From positions 27,194,037 to 27,258,036 of the forward strand of contig BSYO01000004.1 of assembly GCA_033239525.1 (NCBI GenBank): DNA of 64,000 bases. Reading direction: 5' to 3'. Of the stretch, positions 33,174-44,016 are shown piece by piece. Origin of the DNA: Nepenthes gracilis. Taxonomy: Eukaryota > Streptophyta > Magnoliopsida > Caryophyllales > Nepenthaceae. The notes below the pieces were generated by a model, which was given only the letters and a program-made list of their open reading frames with translations, had not been told where the DNA came from and did no database searches. The position numbers were made by a program, and so were the translations under genes. Each line of letters begins with the position of its first letter. The stretch's first letter is position 1.

Positions 33174-34190
33174 TCAGACAAGCAGATCTAAGTTGCTTTC
33201 AGCAAAGGCATTCCTCGGATGAAGTGGGGAAAGAGGAAATTGGGGTATCAACATATTCATTACGCAGCGACATAGTGCGATGCCATCCCAATGCCTCCGC
33301 TCTAGCATAGATTTGATGTCCTCAGCCTTTATTGAAATCCTGAGCTCGGCCTCCAGATGAACATTTTTGGTCCAGAGGGAACTGTACCATTGCTGCTAGG
33401 CCTTCAATAAATCCTCAAGAGAGGCAATTTTGCTCTTGGTCTCAGCAAGTTCAAGCTCCAGGCACTTATTATGCTCCTCAGCAGCCTTGAGGGTCTTCAA
33501 GCCCATGAGAGATTGGGCAGCTTCATCAATAATTTGAACAAATTGACTGACCAACTCACGAAACTGCAAAACAGGGGTTAGTTATTAAAGTACAGTCCAA
33601 AAAGCAAATGAGCCTAAGGTGAAACAAAGATGTAACTTGGAGAAAAATAAACTCTCTACTAGACTATCTCCTCCAGGGGATTCAGACTCCGCCAGCCCCA
33701 TAGCAGCTACGGCCTCAGCTGCATGGGAAACTTCCCCTAAGTCAAGGACTAGGGGGCTCAGTCGCTTCAAAGTGATCCTCAACCCCAGTCTCCGTTTCAG
33801 CAATATGTGAAGTCCCAACGACGTCCTTGACCAGAGTAGCCTCACAGATCTAGGGCGGAAGCTCCATCGTACTGTAAACTTGGATTGTTAGGCAAGCGAG
33901 CTCAGTCATGGGCGCCTCGGTAGCCCTCCTTTGCTCGGCCTCAGCAGTCTCAACAATCGTCGTCGTATTCATCATCACTACTTCCTTAGCCTAAATTGCC
34001 ACAATCTCTCCCTCTGTTTGTACCTCGATAATGTCCTCGGATAGATTGTCCATCCAATCCGAGTCCTCTATAGTGAAAACGGAAGGGATATTAAGCATGG
34101 GCTGATAAAGAGGAGGGGCAATAGGTGGTCCTACGGACAGGCCCACAACCTCAGAAGGCTACTCGATCAACGATAACTGAAGGTCCAACG
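33174..34190 (-). pseudogene. Antisense gene of Tat element, downstream part (coiled coil)
   Basis: On the minus strand, an exon-like frame from 33563 (after TTTTGCAG) to a TGA at 33174-33176 encodes a heptad-rich segment (EEHNKCLELELAETKSKIA) and a tail with RRHWDGIALCRCVMNML; one TAG interrupts it. Upstream, 34190 to about 33650 is another minus-strand frame with GPPIAPPLYQPMLNIPSV and DSDWMDNLSEDIIEVQTEGE, interrupted only by TAG codons where noted. The codon usage and stop pattern argue for a real, now dead gene. It resembles the antisense reading frames described in Tat/Ogre retrotransposons. Function unknown. Confidence 0.65.
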
Positions 34191-36116
34191 TGTAACGGAA
34201 CGGGTCCTATCATTTAGGACCTTCTGTTAATCGACACACTTATTAAATATAAATTATACCTAAATTTAAAACATTAAATTTTGTAGAAAATTTGGCAAAG
34301 TTTTCTTTATAAATGGGCTACAAATGATACAAACAACCTGTATTAACACAATACTGCAATGAAAATAAACCATCAGATCTCAAAATTTAATTCACAATAC
34401 AACTACAATTCATCCACATGACCATCATATGCCATATCATCTATAACTCCAATACAGTACTCCTAACTACCGTATTAGATTCTAAGAGAAATACCATTTA
34501 GGACAAAAACAAAATCCAAAATCAAAAAACAATAATGTGGAAGAAACTATAACTATATTGTAACCTGCGGAAGTAAATAATAATATTTTCATCATGACAT
34601 AAAACATACTACATCATTACAAGATATAGTATTCATTCAAAAACTAGTCATATACATTCACAATTCTTCAAGGTCTCCAAAATTTTTAAAAATCTTCAAG
34701 CTCAACAAGTTTTCTTCCTTCTAACTAATCCTATTTTCAATCCTTATCGAAATTCAACTTATCTGGAGGGAAACAGAAAGTAAGTGGTGAGCTAGCAGCT
34801 CAACAAATGTGCCAAAATTTGCAAGAATATACATAAATATTATACAAACATGCACATAAAAAATGATAAAAAAATATAGAAGAAATTTAAGAATCAAATA
34901 TATATGCGGGCGATGCATAAATATGAAAACGATGCATAATCATAAGAAAATTTCTTAGTTCTTAAAACTTTGATCAAAATACAAATTCTTCACTTATTTT
35001 TAATTTTTGGTCCTTATCTGAAAATAATTCAATAATAATTTCTTTTAAAATTTTCATTTCGAAATACAAATCTCTCATCTTTTATATCGCAAGGGTTGGA
35101 TATTCCAATTATCAATTCAGAATACAAATCCCTCCTCTTTTATATCGTGGGGGCTGGATGTTCTCAATTATTAATTCAAAATACAAATCCTTCCTCTTTT
35201 ACATCGTAAGCTCTAGATGTTCTTAATTATCAATTCACAATATAAATCCCCCCCTCTTTTACATCGTGAGGGATGGATGTTCCATGCAAAATTTCCATGT
35301 AAAAATCGTCTGATAAATTTTGACAAATCACCAAATAATATTTATATCTCAAGATTCAAAATTTTTAAACATTAAATTCCTAACTTTTATTCTAAGGTTT
35401 CGTGCGAAGCTTCCGGACGAATATTGAACCTAAATTTTGAGCCAAATCACAAAATCAAAGCCATAAATCATAATACATATATATTAACATGAAATTTAAT
35501 CCAAAACCTATGAGAAATATGCAACATTCCTAACAAAGCTTAGGGAAGGATGGTTTTAGAGTATAAATGTCAAAGTGGAGATATTTAAAAGCGGTAAAAA
35601 TGAAAAATAAGTTTCGAAGTACATTTACCTTAATCCGATCTACCGTTTTTATTACTCTGATTGGACCGAAAATGACGGAGAATCCCTTTTCTTTCCTCTT
35701 TTCCCTTCCCTTTCCTCTCCTTTCCTCCCCTACTGCTCACGTCGTTCTTCTTCTCTCTCTCTTTTTCCCCCATCCCTCTTTTATAAACGAAACCCGAAGT
35801 CAGTGGAAGGTTCTAAATCGCACGCGAATTCCAAGGCACACCAACGAGTCACGCTTGAGCGCTCGTCGAGCGCCCTTCGGGCACAACATTATACTTTTCA
35901 CACCCGTGTGGCACTTCAAACACTGTGTGGGTGCACTTCTTCTGTTAAATCAGCCTGAGTGGTGCCTCAGGCGCAGCTCGAGCACCAAGCTCCTGATGCC
36001 TAATTTCGCTTCCGAATTAAATTTCTCTTCATTTTTCTTTAATCTATATATCATAAACTTAATTATATTAATTTAATAATTAGGAATTACTATGTTTCAG
36101 AACCTGAGTCATTACA
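34191..36116 (-). mobile_element. LTR-type insertion (probable solo LTR) with CAACG target duplication
   Basis: The insert reads TGTAACGG...CATTACA on the plus strand (TGTAATGACTCAGG...CCGTTACA on the minus strand) and is flanked by perfect CAACG repeats at 34186-34190 and 36117-36121. It is 1926 bp and has no gag or pol. A segment near 34735-34800 (minus strand) with CTTTCTGTTTCCCTCCAG resembles leader sequence found in plant LTR elements, which favours minus orientation. It may be a long solo LTR or a non-coding LTR derivative. It interrupts the antisense gene of the surrounding Tat element. Confidence 0.8.
35062..35290. repeat. Four tandem units of about 60 bp inside the LTR-type insertion
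   Basis: Units share AATACAAATCCCTCCTCTTTTA, TATCGTGGGGGCTGGATGTTC-like words and TCAATTATCAATTCA. They are about 85 percent alike by eye. No coding sequence. Confidence 0.75.
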
Positions 36117-36420
36117 CAACGCCTTCAACTATTCGGGGTGGCCCCTTCTTTCTTATCAGCCGCTCGATAAGGGTTGAGTCATCATCGGACGAGGAGGGGT
36201 ACTCAATAATCACCGTCAGATGTTCAAAAGTCTCAATCCGATGGCTTTTCCTTGTCTACTCAAACGGGTCCTCAATCTTCAGCTTCTTTTCTGAAAGAAC
36301 AGAAATGACGCCAAAGTCCTCAGGCTGAGGCTCTCACTTGACTTGGTCCAATTACTCGAGCCTTAGTCATCTGTTCTTATTTTCATTAAAAGAGCCAAGA
36401 CTGGATAACACCAAGTTCGT
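36117..36420 (-). pseudogene. Antisense gene of Tat element, upstream part
   Basis: On the minus strand from about 36330 the frame reads EDFGVISVLSEKKLKIEDPF, then a TAG, then ETFEHLTVIIEYPSSSDDDS and LIRKKGPPRIVEG up to the LTR-type insertion. If the insertion and one copy of CAACG are ignored, it is collinear with the part at 33174-34190. Acidic, Ser-rich and with no family I recognise. Confidence 0.6.
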
Positions 36421-36943
36421 TTAATCTTTGGCCGCGGCCTTCTCACTACTTGAAACGCCCTTGCAAAAATTGGGCTTAGCACTGCCTCACTCATTAGAGA
36501 TGGCCCAATTCTCACGAATACCAAGAAAGAAAAACTCATCTTTTGTAAGTAACTATACACCCTGTTCTCCACCTTTTATACTCAAACATCTAAATAATGA
36601 ATTTATTCTCGAACTCAGAGCCCAATATTTTTTTCCTCTTATTTAGAAAAGGGTTTTCCATGTAAAAATATTTCGTGTCACTGCCTTTCTCTCTCCCTTT
36701 CTTCTACTTAAAATCTATAATTGTATTGCTCTACATTCGGGTCCTCATCCGTACAGCGATCAGGATCCAAAAACGTAACTCCCACCATTAATTAGAAGCA
36801 ACTTATTACAAAAATAATTAAATCTAAAATTGCATGGCTTGGCCCTTTACTGCAAAATATTTTAATATTTATTTTTAAATTTTTATTTTAATATCAATTT
36901 GATTTCATTCAAAACACTAACAATTTACATCCTAACATTATAT
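36421..36943. other. Gene-free stretch before KO-B block
   Basis: AT-rich, with a short passage (about 36650-36720) containing GGGTTTTCCATGTAAAAATA and a pyrimidine-rich run that resembles the U5 end of a copia-type LTR. No complete element or gene is visible. The KO duplication begins at 36944. Confidence 0.45.
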
Positions 36944-37470
36944 CAAGTGAATTCCTAAGTTATTGAGGGCAAAATTTAGAAAAATAAAAAAGGAACTAGA
37001 AGTGTTAAAAACAAAACAAGCCTCAACTTCAATTCTTTTAGGTTTTAATCCACCAATATTTATTTGAGTTGAAATGTGATTAATTTGACTTTGAAATAAT
37101 ATTAAGACTAAAATTTAGATTGCGATGAAAGACAGTTTAGAAAAATAAAAAACAGACGTTAAAAAAAAAGTATTTTAATGTTTTTTTTTTAAGCATGCAG
37201 CAGGCAAATAATCTACAGAAACAATTTGAGTGGGCTAAAAGAACCTAATTAATATAGAGCAGGCACATGAATGGAGATTCGAGAGACAAGTGTAGGAAGC
37301 TTCAGTACATGTGACATTGCTTGAATGCCTTCAAGGGCTTGATACGCTGGCAAACTTAGATAATCATGCATAGCACTTATGACATTATTAAGAGGTTCAG
37401 ATCATCATGGCATAGCACCATACAAACACAAGTTGCTGCGGCCGTCGCGTGCTACGGCGTCCTTCTGGTT

Positions 37471-40400
37471 TTAGCATCTAGGTTTTACGATCGCATGCAG
37501 GGGATGGAGCTTATGGGTAGTGAGGTGAACAGTATCAACGTCCTCTTCCTCCCCATCTGGCAGCCTCCATTGAAAAGTCTGGACTAATCTCCCAACCGAT
37601 AAACACACAATAAGCATTGCCTGAAGAGAGCCTGCGCATACCCTCCTCCCGGCTCCAAACGCCATAGTCTTGAACAAGTCTTGAGGATCATACTTCTCGT
37701 CGAGAAATCTCTCCGGATTCCACTCGTCAGGGTCTTTCCATCGATTTATGTCCCTGTTGCACCCGTAGATATTTATGGCAATCTGCACAAGAAGAGTTCC
37801 AGGTTGCTTCACTACAATGGAAAAATCTAAAAAAAATTGGTAACGATTTATATGCGGTGGCTAATCAACCTCACTGCCGGCAGGAATATGATATCCTCCT
37901 ATTTGGGTGTCCTCGTGCACGTATCTTAGAGGAACCAAGGGAGCTGGGCTATGCTTCCTTAAGGTTTCATGAAAGATAGCACCGAGGTATGGAAGCTGAG
38001 GCAAGTGCTCTTCAGTCATCTTCTCAGACCCACAAACGCTTTGAATTTCTTGATGGAGTCGATCCTATTCGAGAAAGATGTAGTGTAAATCATTGATCTA
38101 TAAACAATTCAATAAATAAATAAAGAAATAATATGAAGAACAAACGAATGAGAGGTAACAAACAAGCACAAACCTGACGTTTGGGGTCCTTGGCGATTTC
38201 AAACATGGCCCATTCAGTAGTGATCAAGACAGTGTCTGAGGATTCAAATATTGGCTCCCATGCCAGCATTGCTAACTGTGCGTCTGTCAATGTTTTCTCT
38301 TCTGATAGTAAGGTGTCCAAATAACAATCTTTTTCCTATTTCAGTAATATTCAAATCAAGTTAAAATCAACAAAACGTTAGAAATATTTTTTCAGTATTT
38401 TAGAACACAAAGATGGGCAACCTTCCCAGCTTCAACTTGGCTCTTATGCTCCTTGATCAGTGCCTTCATAACTGCTTCCCTGCGGAAATGCAGTTCCTTT
38501 ATCTTTCTTTCCATCGTCTTGTTAGGAACCCATCTCAGATAAGGGAAGAAATCTCTCCAGTCCACCTCAATCACCCCCTCCATAATATCTAAAACTAAAG
38601 TAAGAAATATGTCCCTCCTTGACGTTGTAGTCCCAAGCTCTTCCACATAAATAGATTGCACATCCAGTCCTAAAACCTGTAAATCAATCTTATAAACGTT
38701 ATCATCATTGCATATCTCTCTCTATATATATTCCCGAAAATGTTTCTTTTTACCCGAATGAGAAACCTACTTGTTTTAAAGATAATCCAAAAAGCTCATA
38801 CGCAAATATCTCCTGGAAATTTACAGCTTGAACAGGGCTGCCGTTTATAACAAGGGCGTCTAAGTGGTTTATAATATTATCAACCATAGTTTCTCTTTGG
38901 TGTCGGTCACGTCTCTGCAATAATTTTCAGAATAATATAGTGCTGATTGAATAGTGCCCATGAATGAAAATGACTAAATGGAACAGTATTCATAGAGCTC
39001 GCAGAGAAAGGTTGTGGCAAACCTGAGCGTTCGGTCCCAAGAGGTGGGAGAGTAAGTGTCGTTTTACCGTCTTATGGAACTCATTGTAATCACTGGCAAC
39101 AACCAGGAGTTTATCATAAGTTATGACTTTTAATGCATATGGTAATTTCCTAGTAGAGATAGATGAGAATCTGGTCACCATAGCCTGAAACAATCAAAAA
39201 AGGTTAAATATAATTACTGACGCAAAATTTTATTTATTTACATGCAATAACTGGTTCACGCAATAACACAAATATGCATGATTGTTATTTAGCCATGAGT
39301 ATCCCAAAATTTACCTACATCTGTCGTAAAAATTTTCTCGTACTAAAATCTCTAGTCTAAGTTATTTTGATCTTGTTTAGTTTGGATTCTTTTCGGTCGA
39401 AGAAGAGTTCTAGAAAAGGTGCTAACTGGGATAATACTGCTGCTCTTGCTGATGGCAATGATTAAGGAACAGGTCTATGACTTACTCATCGAATAATTAA
39501 ACTAAGTTTGACGGATTTGACCACAGTTAATTGTTCCCGTGTAGATTCAAAGTTGAAAGCGCCATTTGCAGCATGTTTATTATGAAATAATTTAGAAAGC
39601 TTTATTTTTAAGTTGTCAGCTGTTGGCGAGTTTAAGTTGTTGGGGCTTAAGCCTCTTCCAAAAGATGTATCATTAAGGAGGAGAATTTCTCAATTTATAA
39701 GGTAGCCCTTATGAAATTGCGTCACCAATATGGAACTCGCAGTATTTTTCTCGGTTTTGACAGCCGCAGATCTTAACAGTTACACTCTACGGTATTTCAC
39801 TTGGCGGTTTTTATTCTGCGACGCTTCACTCTACCCTGACGCATCGGTAATAAGTCAGTCCCTCCGCAGGTAGTCCTTTCCTGTCAAAACCTTCCACAAA
39901 TAACTCTCTTCAAGTCGAAGTCAGTATCAATGAAAACATCACTATTATGAGCACAAGTCGATGGGGTTCAAGTCTCCCCCAAAAGGTACACTATGAGAAA
40001 GGAAAATTTCTCCCAACTTATAAGACAATTTTTATGAAACTCTCACCCTAATGTGTGACTCACAACATCAGCATATTACTTTATAGCTGTGATGGTGGAG
40101 ATGGCTAACGGAACTGAAATTTGTAATGGGTAAAATGACGGAAAAAAACCTAACTACTAACGGTACGTTTGGTTGTTGAAATAAAATAATGTGGGAATAG
40201 AATAGTTATTCCAAGGAATAGAAAAGGATGAGAATAGAGTTAAAATTGTTATTCTTATATTTGATTGTTAGAATAGAATAAAATCGAAATTAGTATTCCA
40301 TTATTTGGTTAGTAGAATAGTACGAGGAAATAAGGTGAGAATAGTAATAATAATAATAATAATATAAAATATAATAATATCTAATAATAATAATAATAAT

Positions 40401-41135
40401 AAAATAAATAAATAATAATACATAATAATTAATAGTAACAATAATAAACATAATAATAATAATAATATGTGAGAATTATTATTCTCACATGTGTGGAAAT
40501 AATAATTCATAGGGAATAACAATTTCATCCTACACTAACCAAACGGAGGAATTTCTATTTCTGTGAAAATAAAAATTTTTTTTTTCAATTTTTGTAACTA
40601 AATATAACCTAAGTGAGATTTTTTTAAAAAATGGCGGGAACAATAACACCAGATAAGAGAATTTTAGAAAGCAGAGAGATGAGGGCGAAAACAGAGCATC
40701 AAGAAGCAACAGTACTGGGGAGAGAGGGGGGGACCTCCTTGGCGACATGAGTATTACTGAGAACAATCACTTGAGAAGAGCCGAGCTTAATGGAGTAGAT
40801 CGGACCATAGATCTCAGCCCACTGCGTGAATGTCTTGTATGGCTTCTTCTCCTTCAGTTGCAGCAAATTCCCGAGCAATGGAAGCCCTGGAACCTCTGAA
40901 AGAAACTCACAGCAATCAATTAAACCAAATTTTCCAAAATACAATTCTACTTCGAAATTATTAAAAAAAAAAAATCATAACTGGGTACTGGCGGTAGCTT
41001 ATCAGAAGACCGTCTCCTCTGATTAAAGAGCGAGCCCTTCATGTAGTAAAAGAACAAGAATGAGAGGGCTACTAATGCCATAGCTGTGGCAAGAGGGTTT
41101 GCCATAATGCTCTGGTTTACACCGTGGATCACCAT
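37471..41135 (-). CDS. KO: ent-kaurene oxidase copy B (CYP701A-type cytochrome P450)
   Basis: Eight exons mirror KO-A exactly in length and phase: 40982-41135, 40735-40895, 39023-39184, 38771-38914, 38422-38676, 38174-38335, 37870-38064, 37471-37782, giving 514 codons plus stop. Seen: the N-terminal membrane anchor, PPVP hinge, [13 protein letters not shown] (ExxR) and haem loop [10 protein letters not shown] with its Cys. The I-helix reads [12 protein letters not shown], so the second Thr of the usual DTT is Val. By hand count about 46 residues differ from KO-A (roughly 91 percent identity), none in exons 2 and 7 and many in exons 4 and the end of 8. The family oxidises ent-kaurene to ent-kaurenoic acid for gibberellins. 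Whether both copies keep that activity cannot be judged here. Confidence 0.93.
39621..40067. mobile_element. TRIM-like miniature LTR element in intron 2 of KO-B
   Basis: The 447-bp insert starts TGTTGGCGAG, ends CTCACAACA and is flanked by perfect TCAGC repeats (39616-39620 and 40068-40072). KO-A keeps the empty site at 19121-19125. Its first about 120 bp and last about 120 bp are similar to each other (TCTCAATTTATAAGG...TTATGAAATTG versus TCCCAACTTATAAGA...TTATGAAACTC), as in terminal-repeat retrotransposons in miniature. It has no coding capacity. It could alternatively be a solo LTR with an internal duplication. Confidence 0.8.
40161..40609. mobile_element. MITE-like insertion (PIF/Harbinger type?) in intron 2 of KO-B
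   Basis: About 449 bp is present here but absent from KO-A at about 19213. It is flanked by TAA on both sides, starts CGGTACGTTTGGTTG and contains the inverted words CGTTTGGTT (start) and AACCAAACG (40538-40546). A 3-bp TAA duplication and imperfect terminal inversions fit non-autonomous PIF/Harbinger elements. The middle is a long AAT-type simple repeat (about 40340-40470). The exact ends are uncertain. Confidence 0.55.
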
Positions 41136-41202
41136 GGGATGTGAACGAAGGATTTGATTAGACCAAGAGATAGATATGAAGAAGAGTATGGGATATAACT
41201 GT

Positions 41203-41212
41203 CATATATATT
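41203..41212 (-). promoter_or_regulatory. Putative TATA box of KO-B
   Basis: The TATATA run is about 70 bp upstream of the start codon and is conserved with KO-A (19812-19820). Confidence 0.45.
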
Positions 41213-42416
41213 TTGTTGAGGTCAACTAAGGGACGGGGAAGAGGGGGAGAGAGTGAATAGGAGCAATGACAAATGCAAACGAAATCGTTTGTTGGGAAAC
41301 AATCCACAATGGCAACCAAGTTGACCATATTCTATTGGGACGCTCGTCGCTTTCTTTCATCTCATATGCATGATATTCTATTAGGTTGCTTTTCACGATG
41401 GAACATATTTTATTCTGATTGAAAACCAGTTCGAAAATGACAATTTTCCAAGGATTTGAAAAATTACCAACACACAAGCTTTAGTTGGGAGACAGGATGG
41501 CAACCACGGTGATGATGTGTCAGAGACGCTCGTCACTTTCTTTCATCTGCATAAGTTCGCTCGCACTGAGCATTACCCAAGCACTCCGCTAGAAGTGAAC
41601 TTGACGCCCGTTTAAGCCGATCTGATACTTGGGCCAGCTTGGTCTCGGAACTATGGTAATTTGGAGCTCGGTGTATCCCAATGTGACTAGTCCGATGTGT
41701 TGTTTGGCCGACATGATATGAACACTACCCATTTGAAGCTCAGCCAGTTTGGAGCATAGCCAGATGTTTGCTACGTAACCGATCTGGATTAGAACTTCGG
41801 TGGCTTGGTTTGAAATTTTGCCTATCTACAGCCTAACCCAACTTAGCCCCGACAAGATTTTGTTGGACTCTACCCATTTGAATTCCATGGCATACCAAAA
41901 GCAATTTTAAAAGTCACATACATAAACATGTTGTATCTATTCTTGTCCTTTTGCAGAATCAATTGTAAAGATCTCAATGGATAATACCTGTTGCTAGGAC
42001 CTATACCATTTATTTGAATTGTAAGGAATCAATTAATAATACACAATAATTAAATAATAATCATAAATAATAAAGTACAAATAATTTTTATGTAAAAAAT
42101 TTCCTTTAGAATAAATGAGAAAAATTATGGAACGACTTGTCCGAAATATATCTATTATATAATAAGTCCGACTATATAAACCACCAAATATACTGTCACA
42201 ACACCTTATCACAAATAAGTCCATATACAAAATAAAAGAGAAGAAATAAAACTATTAAAATATTTTTTTAACTTTAAAAAAGTATACCCAATGTCAAAAA
42301 AAATTAAAATACAATTCAAAATTTAACCGGATACTGAAATTTTTATTTTCTCAATTTTCTTTCCCTTTCTCTTCTTTTTTTTTTCCTCAAAATTGACGCT
42401 CTCTAGGTCTCAAAAT

Positions 42417-43900
42417 TACAAATAGTTAACCTTAAAACCCGTGAACATATATTTATACTACCAACTGGCGTTTGAGCGTCTTTTGAGCATGCCTTTGGCA
42501 TTGGTGTCAATGGGTTCAGCACCTTAGGTGCACGCCCACTGTTTTCGGCACATTGGGTACCTGTCGAGCATATACTTATTGTTTTCAGTGCTTTGAATGC
42601 CACTCAGGAGCGCCTCGAATACTCTCTCTCTAAAATTGGCGCCAATGCACTGATCTCATGTACGAACACTATAATCTTCCGTATCTGTACAATATTCATG
42701 TCTTCTTATTCGAAACACCATCATCTTTGTGGAGGTGTCAAGAGATTCTACAAAAAAAAATGAAAAAGGCCAAAAACAAAAAAAAAAAAAAAAAAAAAAA
42801 AGAAGACCAGGGTAGTTTTATGGACAGTGACATATCATGTATTGCAGCTTCATAATTTAACGGGTGAATAAAATTTTTCATGTTTTATAATTTGTTCGGA
42901 TTTATTAACAAAAATGAATAATTTTACTTAAACTATTTCATATAATTTTTCAAACATTTACACATAAAATATTTTCTTCTAACTTTTTTTTTTCCTTTTT
43001 AGAAACCAAATGAATCATTAGTCCATTATTTGAATTTTGAAATCCATCCCATGTTTAATGAGTTCGGACTGTGTCCTGACTAAATAAAAATCAAACCCGA
43101 ATAATAGAGTTAATAACACAACGAAAACAAGTTTATTTAAGAATATTTTGAAAGAAAGAAAAAGAAGAAAAAAAATTTACCTTTGTTCGATTGATAATTT
43201 ATATTTTATTATCAATTAATCTTTAATATGTTATTCTAATATTTTAGTAGATTACTTTTTACTAATTTAGTAAAATTTATCATACTATATATTTTAATAA
43301 CTAATTGGATATACTTTATAAATTCATTGTTGCTTTTAGCATTGAAATGGAAAAAGAAATTAAAATATATATAAAAACATAGCTATCAGAATAAATGCTC
43401 TAAGTTAATTTTACAGCTTTACAAATTCTCTTTTTGATTGATTAATCATAAACTTATGATAAAAATATTTATAAATAGTTAAGAGTCTTATCAACAACTT
43501 CAGCAAATATTCATAAATAACTTTATCAACAGTTTCACAATGCAATGCCAAAAAAATATTAAAATTAGCATTCAAACTTTTTGACAGAAATATTAAAATA
43601 AATATAATGTTTATTAAAAATATTAAAATTTATATTAAATAAAATTAGCTATTAAATAATTTTTCAAACATAATTTAATATTCTAATAAATTTAATGTTT
43701 ATTAAAAATATTAAAATTAGTAGAAAGAGATGATAGAAATATTAAAATAAAATAAAATTTATATTTATCTTAGATAATTTTAATATAAATAAAATATATA
43801 AGTAAACGTAGGAATGATGTTATTATATTTTAATTGCGTCGTTCTAGGTGGCTCTGAGTCGCTCCAGCTCCAATGACATCGTCTGGTAAGCTTTTTGACA
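42417..43900. other. Intergenic AT-rich DNA
   Basis: 42417-42660 contains GC-richer words (for example TTGGCGCCAATGC near 42639) but no clear element. An oligo-A run lies at about 42775-42801. From 42860 to 43820 the DNA is very AT-rich, with a repeated word set around AATATTAAAATAAATATAATG and TTTATTAAAAATATTAAAATT near 43590 and 43695. No gene is visible. The last part is presumably the B3 gene promoter. Confidence 0.55.
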
Positions 43901-44016
43901 CTTGCCCTGTTTCACTCTCGGATTCCCTCTTTCTATGTATAGAAGAGCGTAAACTAAGATCTCTGCTGCTGCTGCTTCTTCTTCTTCACAGTTGATGTGT
44001 GCGTACGTTTGAAGAA

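Larger units (their letters stand above)
28640..36420 (+). mobile_element. Degraded Tat-type Ty3/gypsy element with antisense gene
   Basis: Plus-strand order: protease remnant, RT, RNase H, second RNase H, integrase, post-pol tandem repeats, then a minus-strand (antisense) reading frame. No gag and no convincing LTRs are present. The pol organisation matches the two Tat elements at 2.5-13.8 kb but diverges considerably. Tat/Ogre elements are known to carry an extra reading frame between pol and the 3' LTR, sometimes antisense, and this arrangement agrees. A separate 1.9 kb LTR-type element (34191-36116) splits the antisense part. Frequent TAG stops at expected Gln codons show it is inactive. 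Confidence 0.8.
36944..42416. repeat. Segmental duplication copy B (KO-B and flanks; partner 13795-26445)
   Basis: It aligns with copy A from the words AAGTGAATT (36945; 13795 in A) to TCTCAAAATT (42416). It lacks the copia element and the intron composite of copy A and instead carries a TRIM (39621-40067) and a MITE (40161-40609). Both lie in intron 2 of KO-B. Confidence 0.9.

Noticed and set aside
35062..35290. Regular repeats considered as a CRISPR array
   Set aside because: Four imperfect adjacent 60-bp units without unique spacers, inside a plant LTR element.
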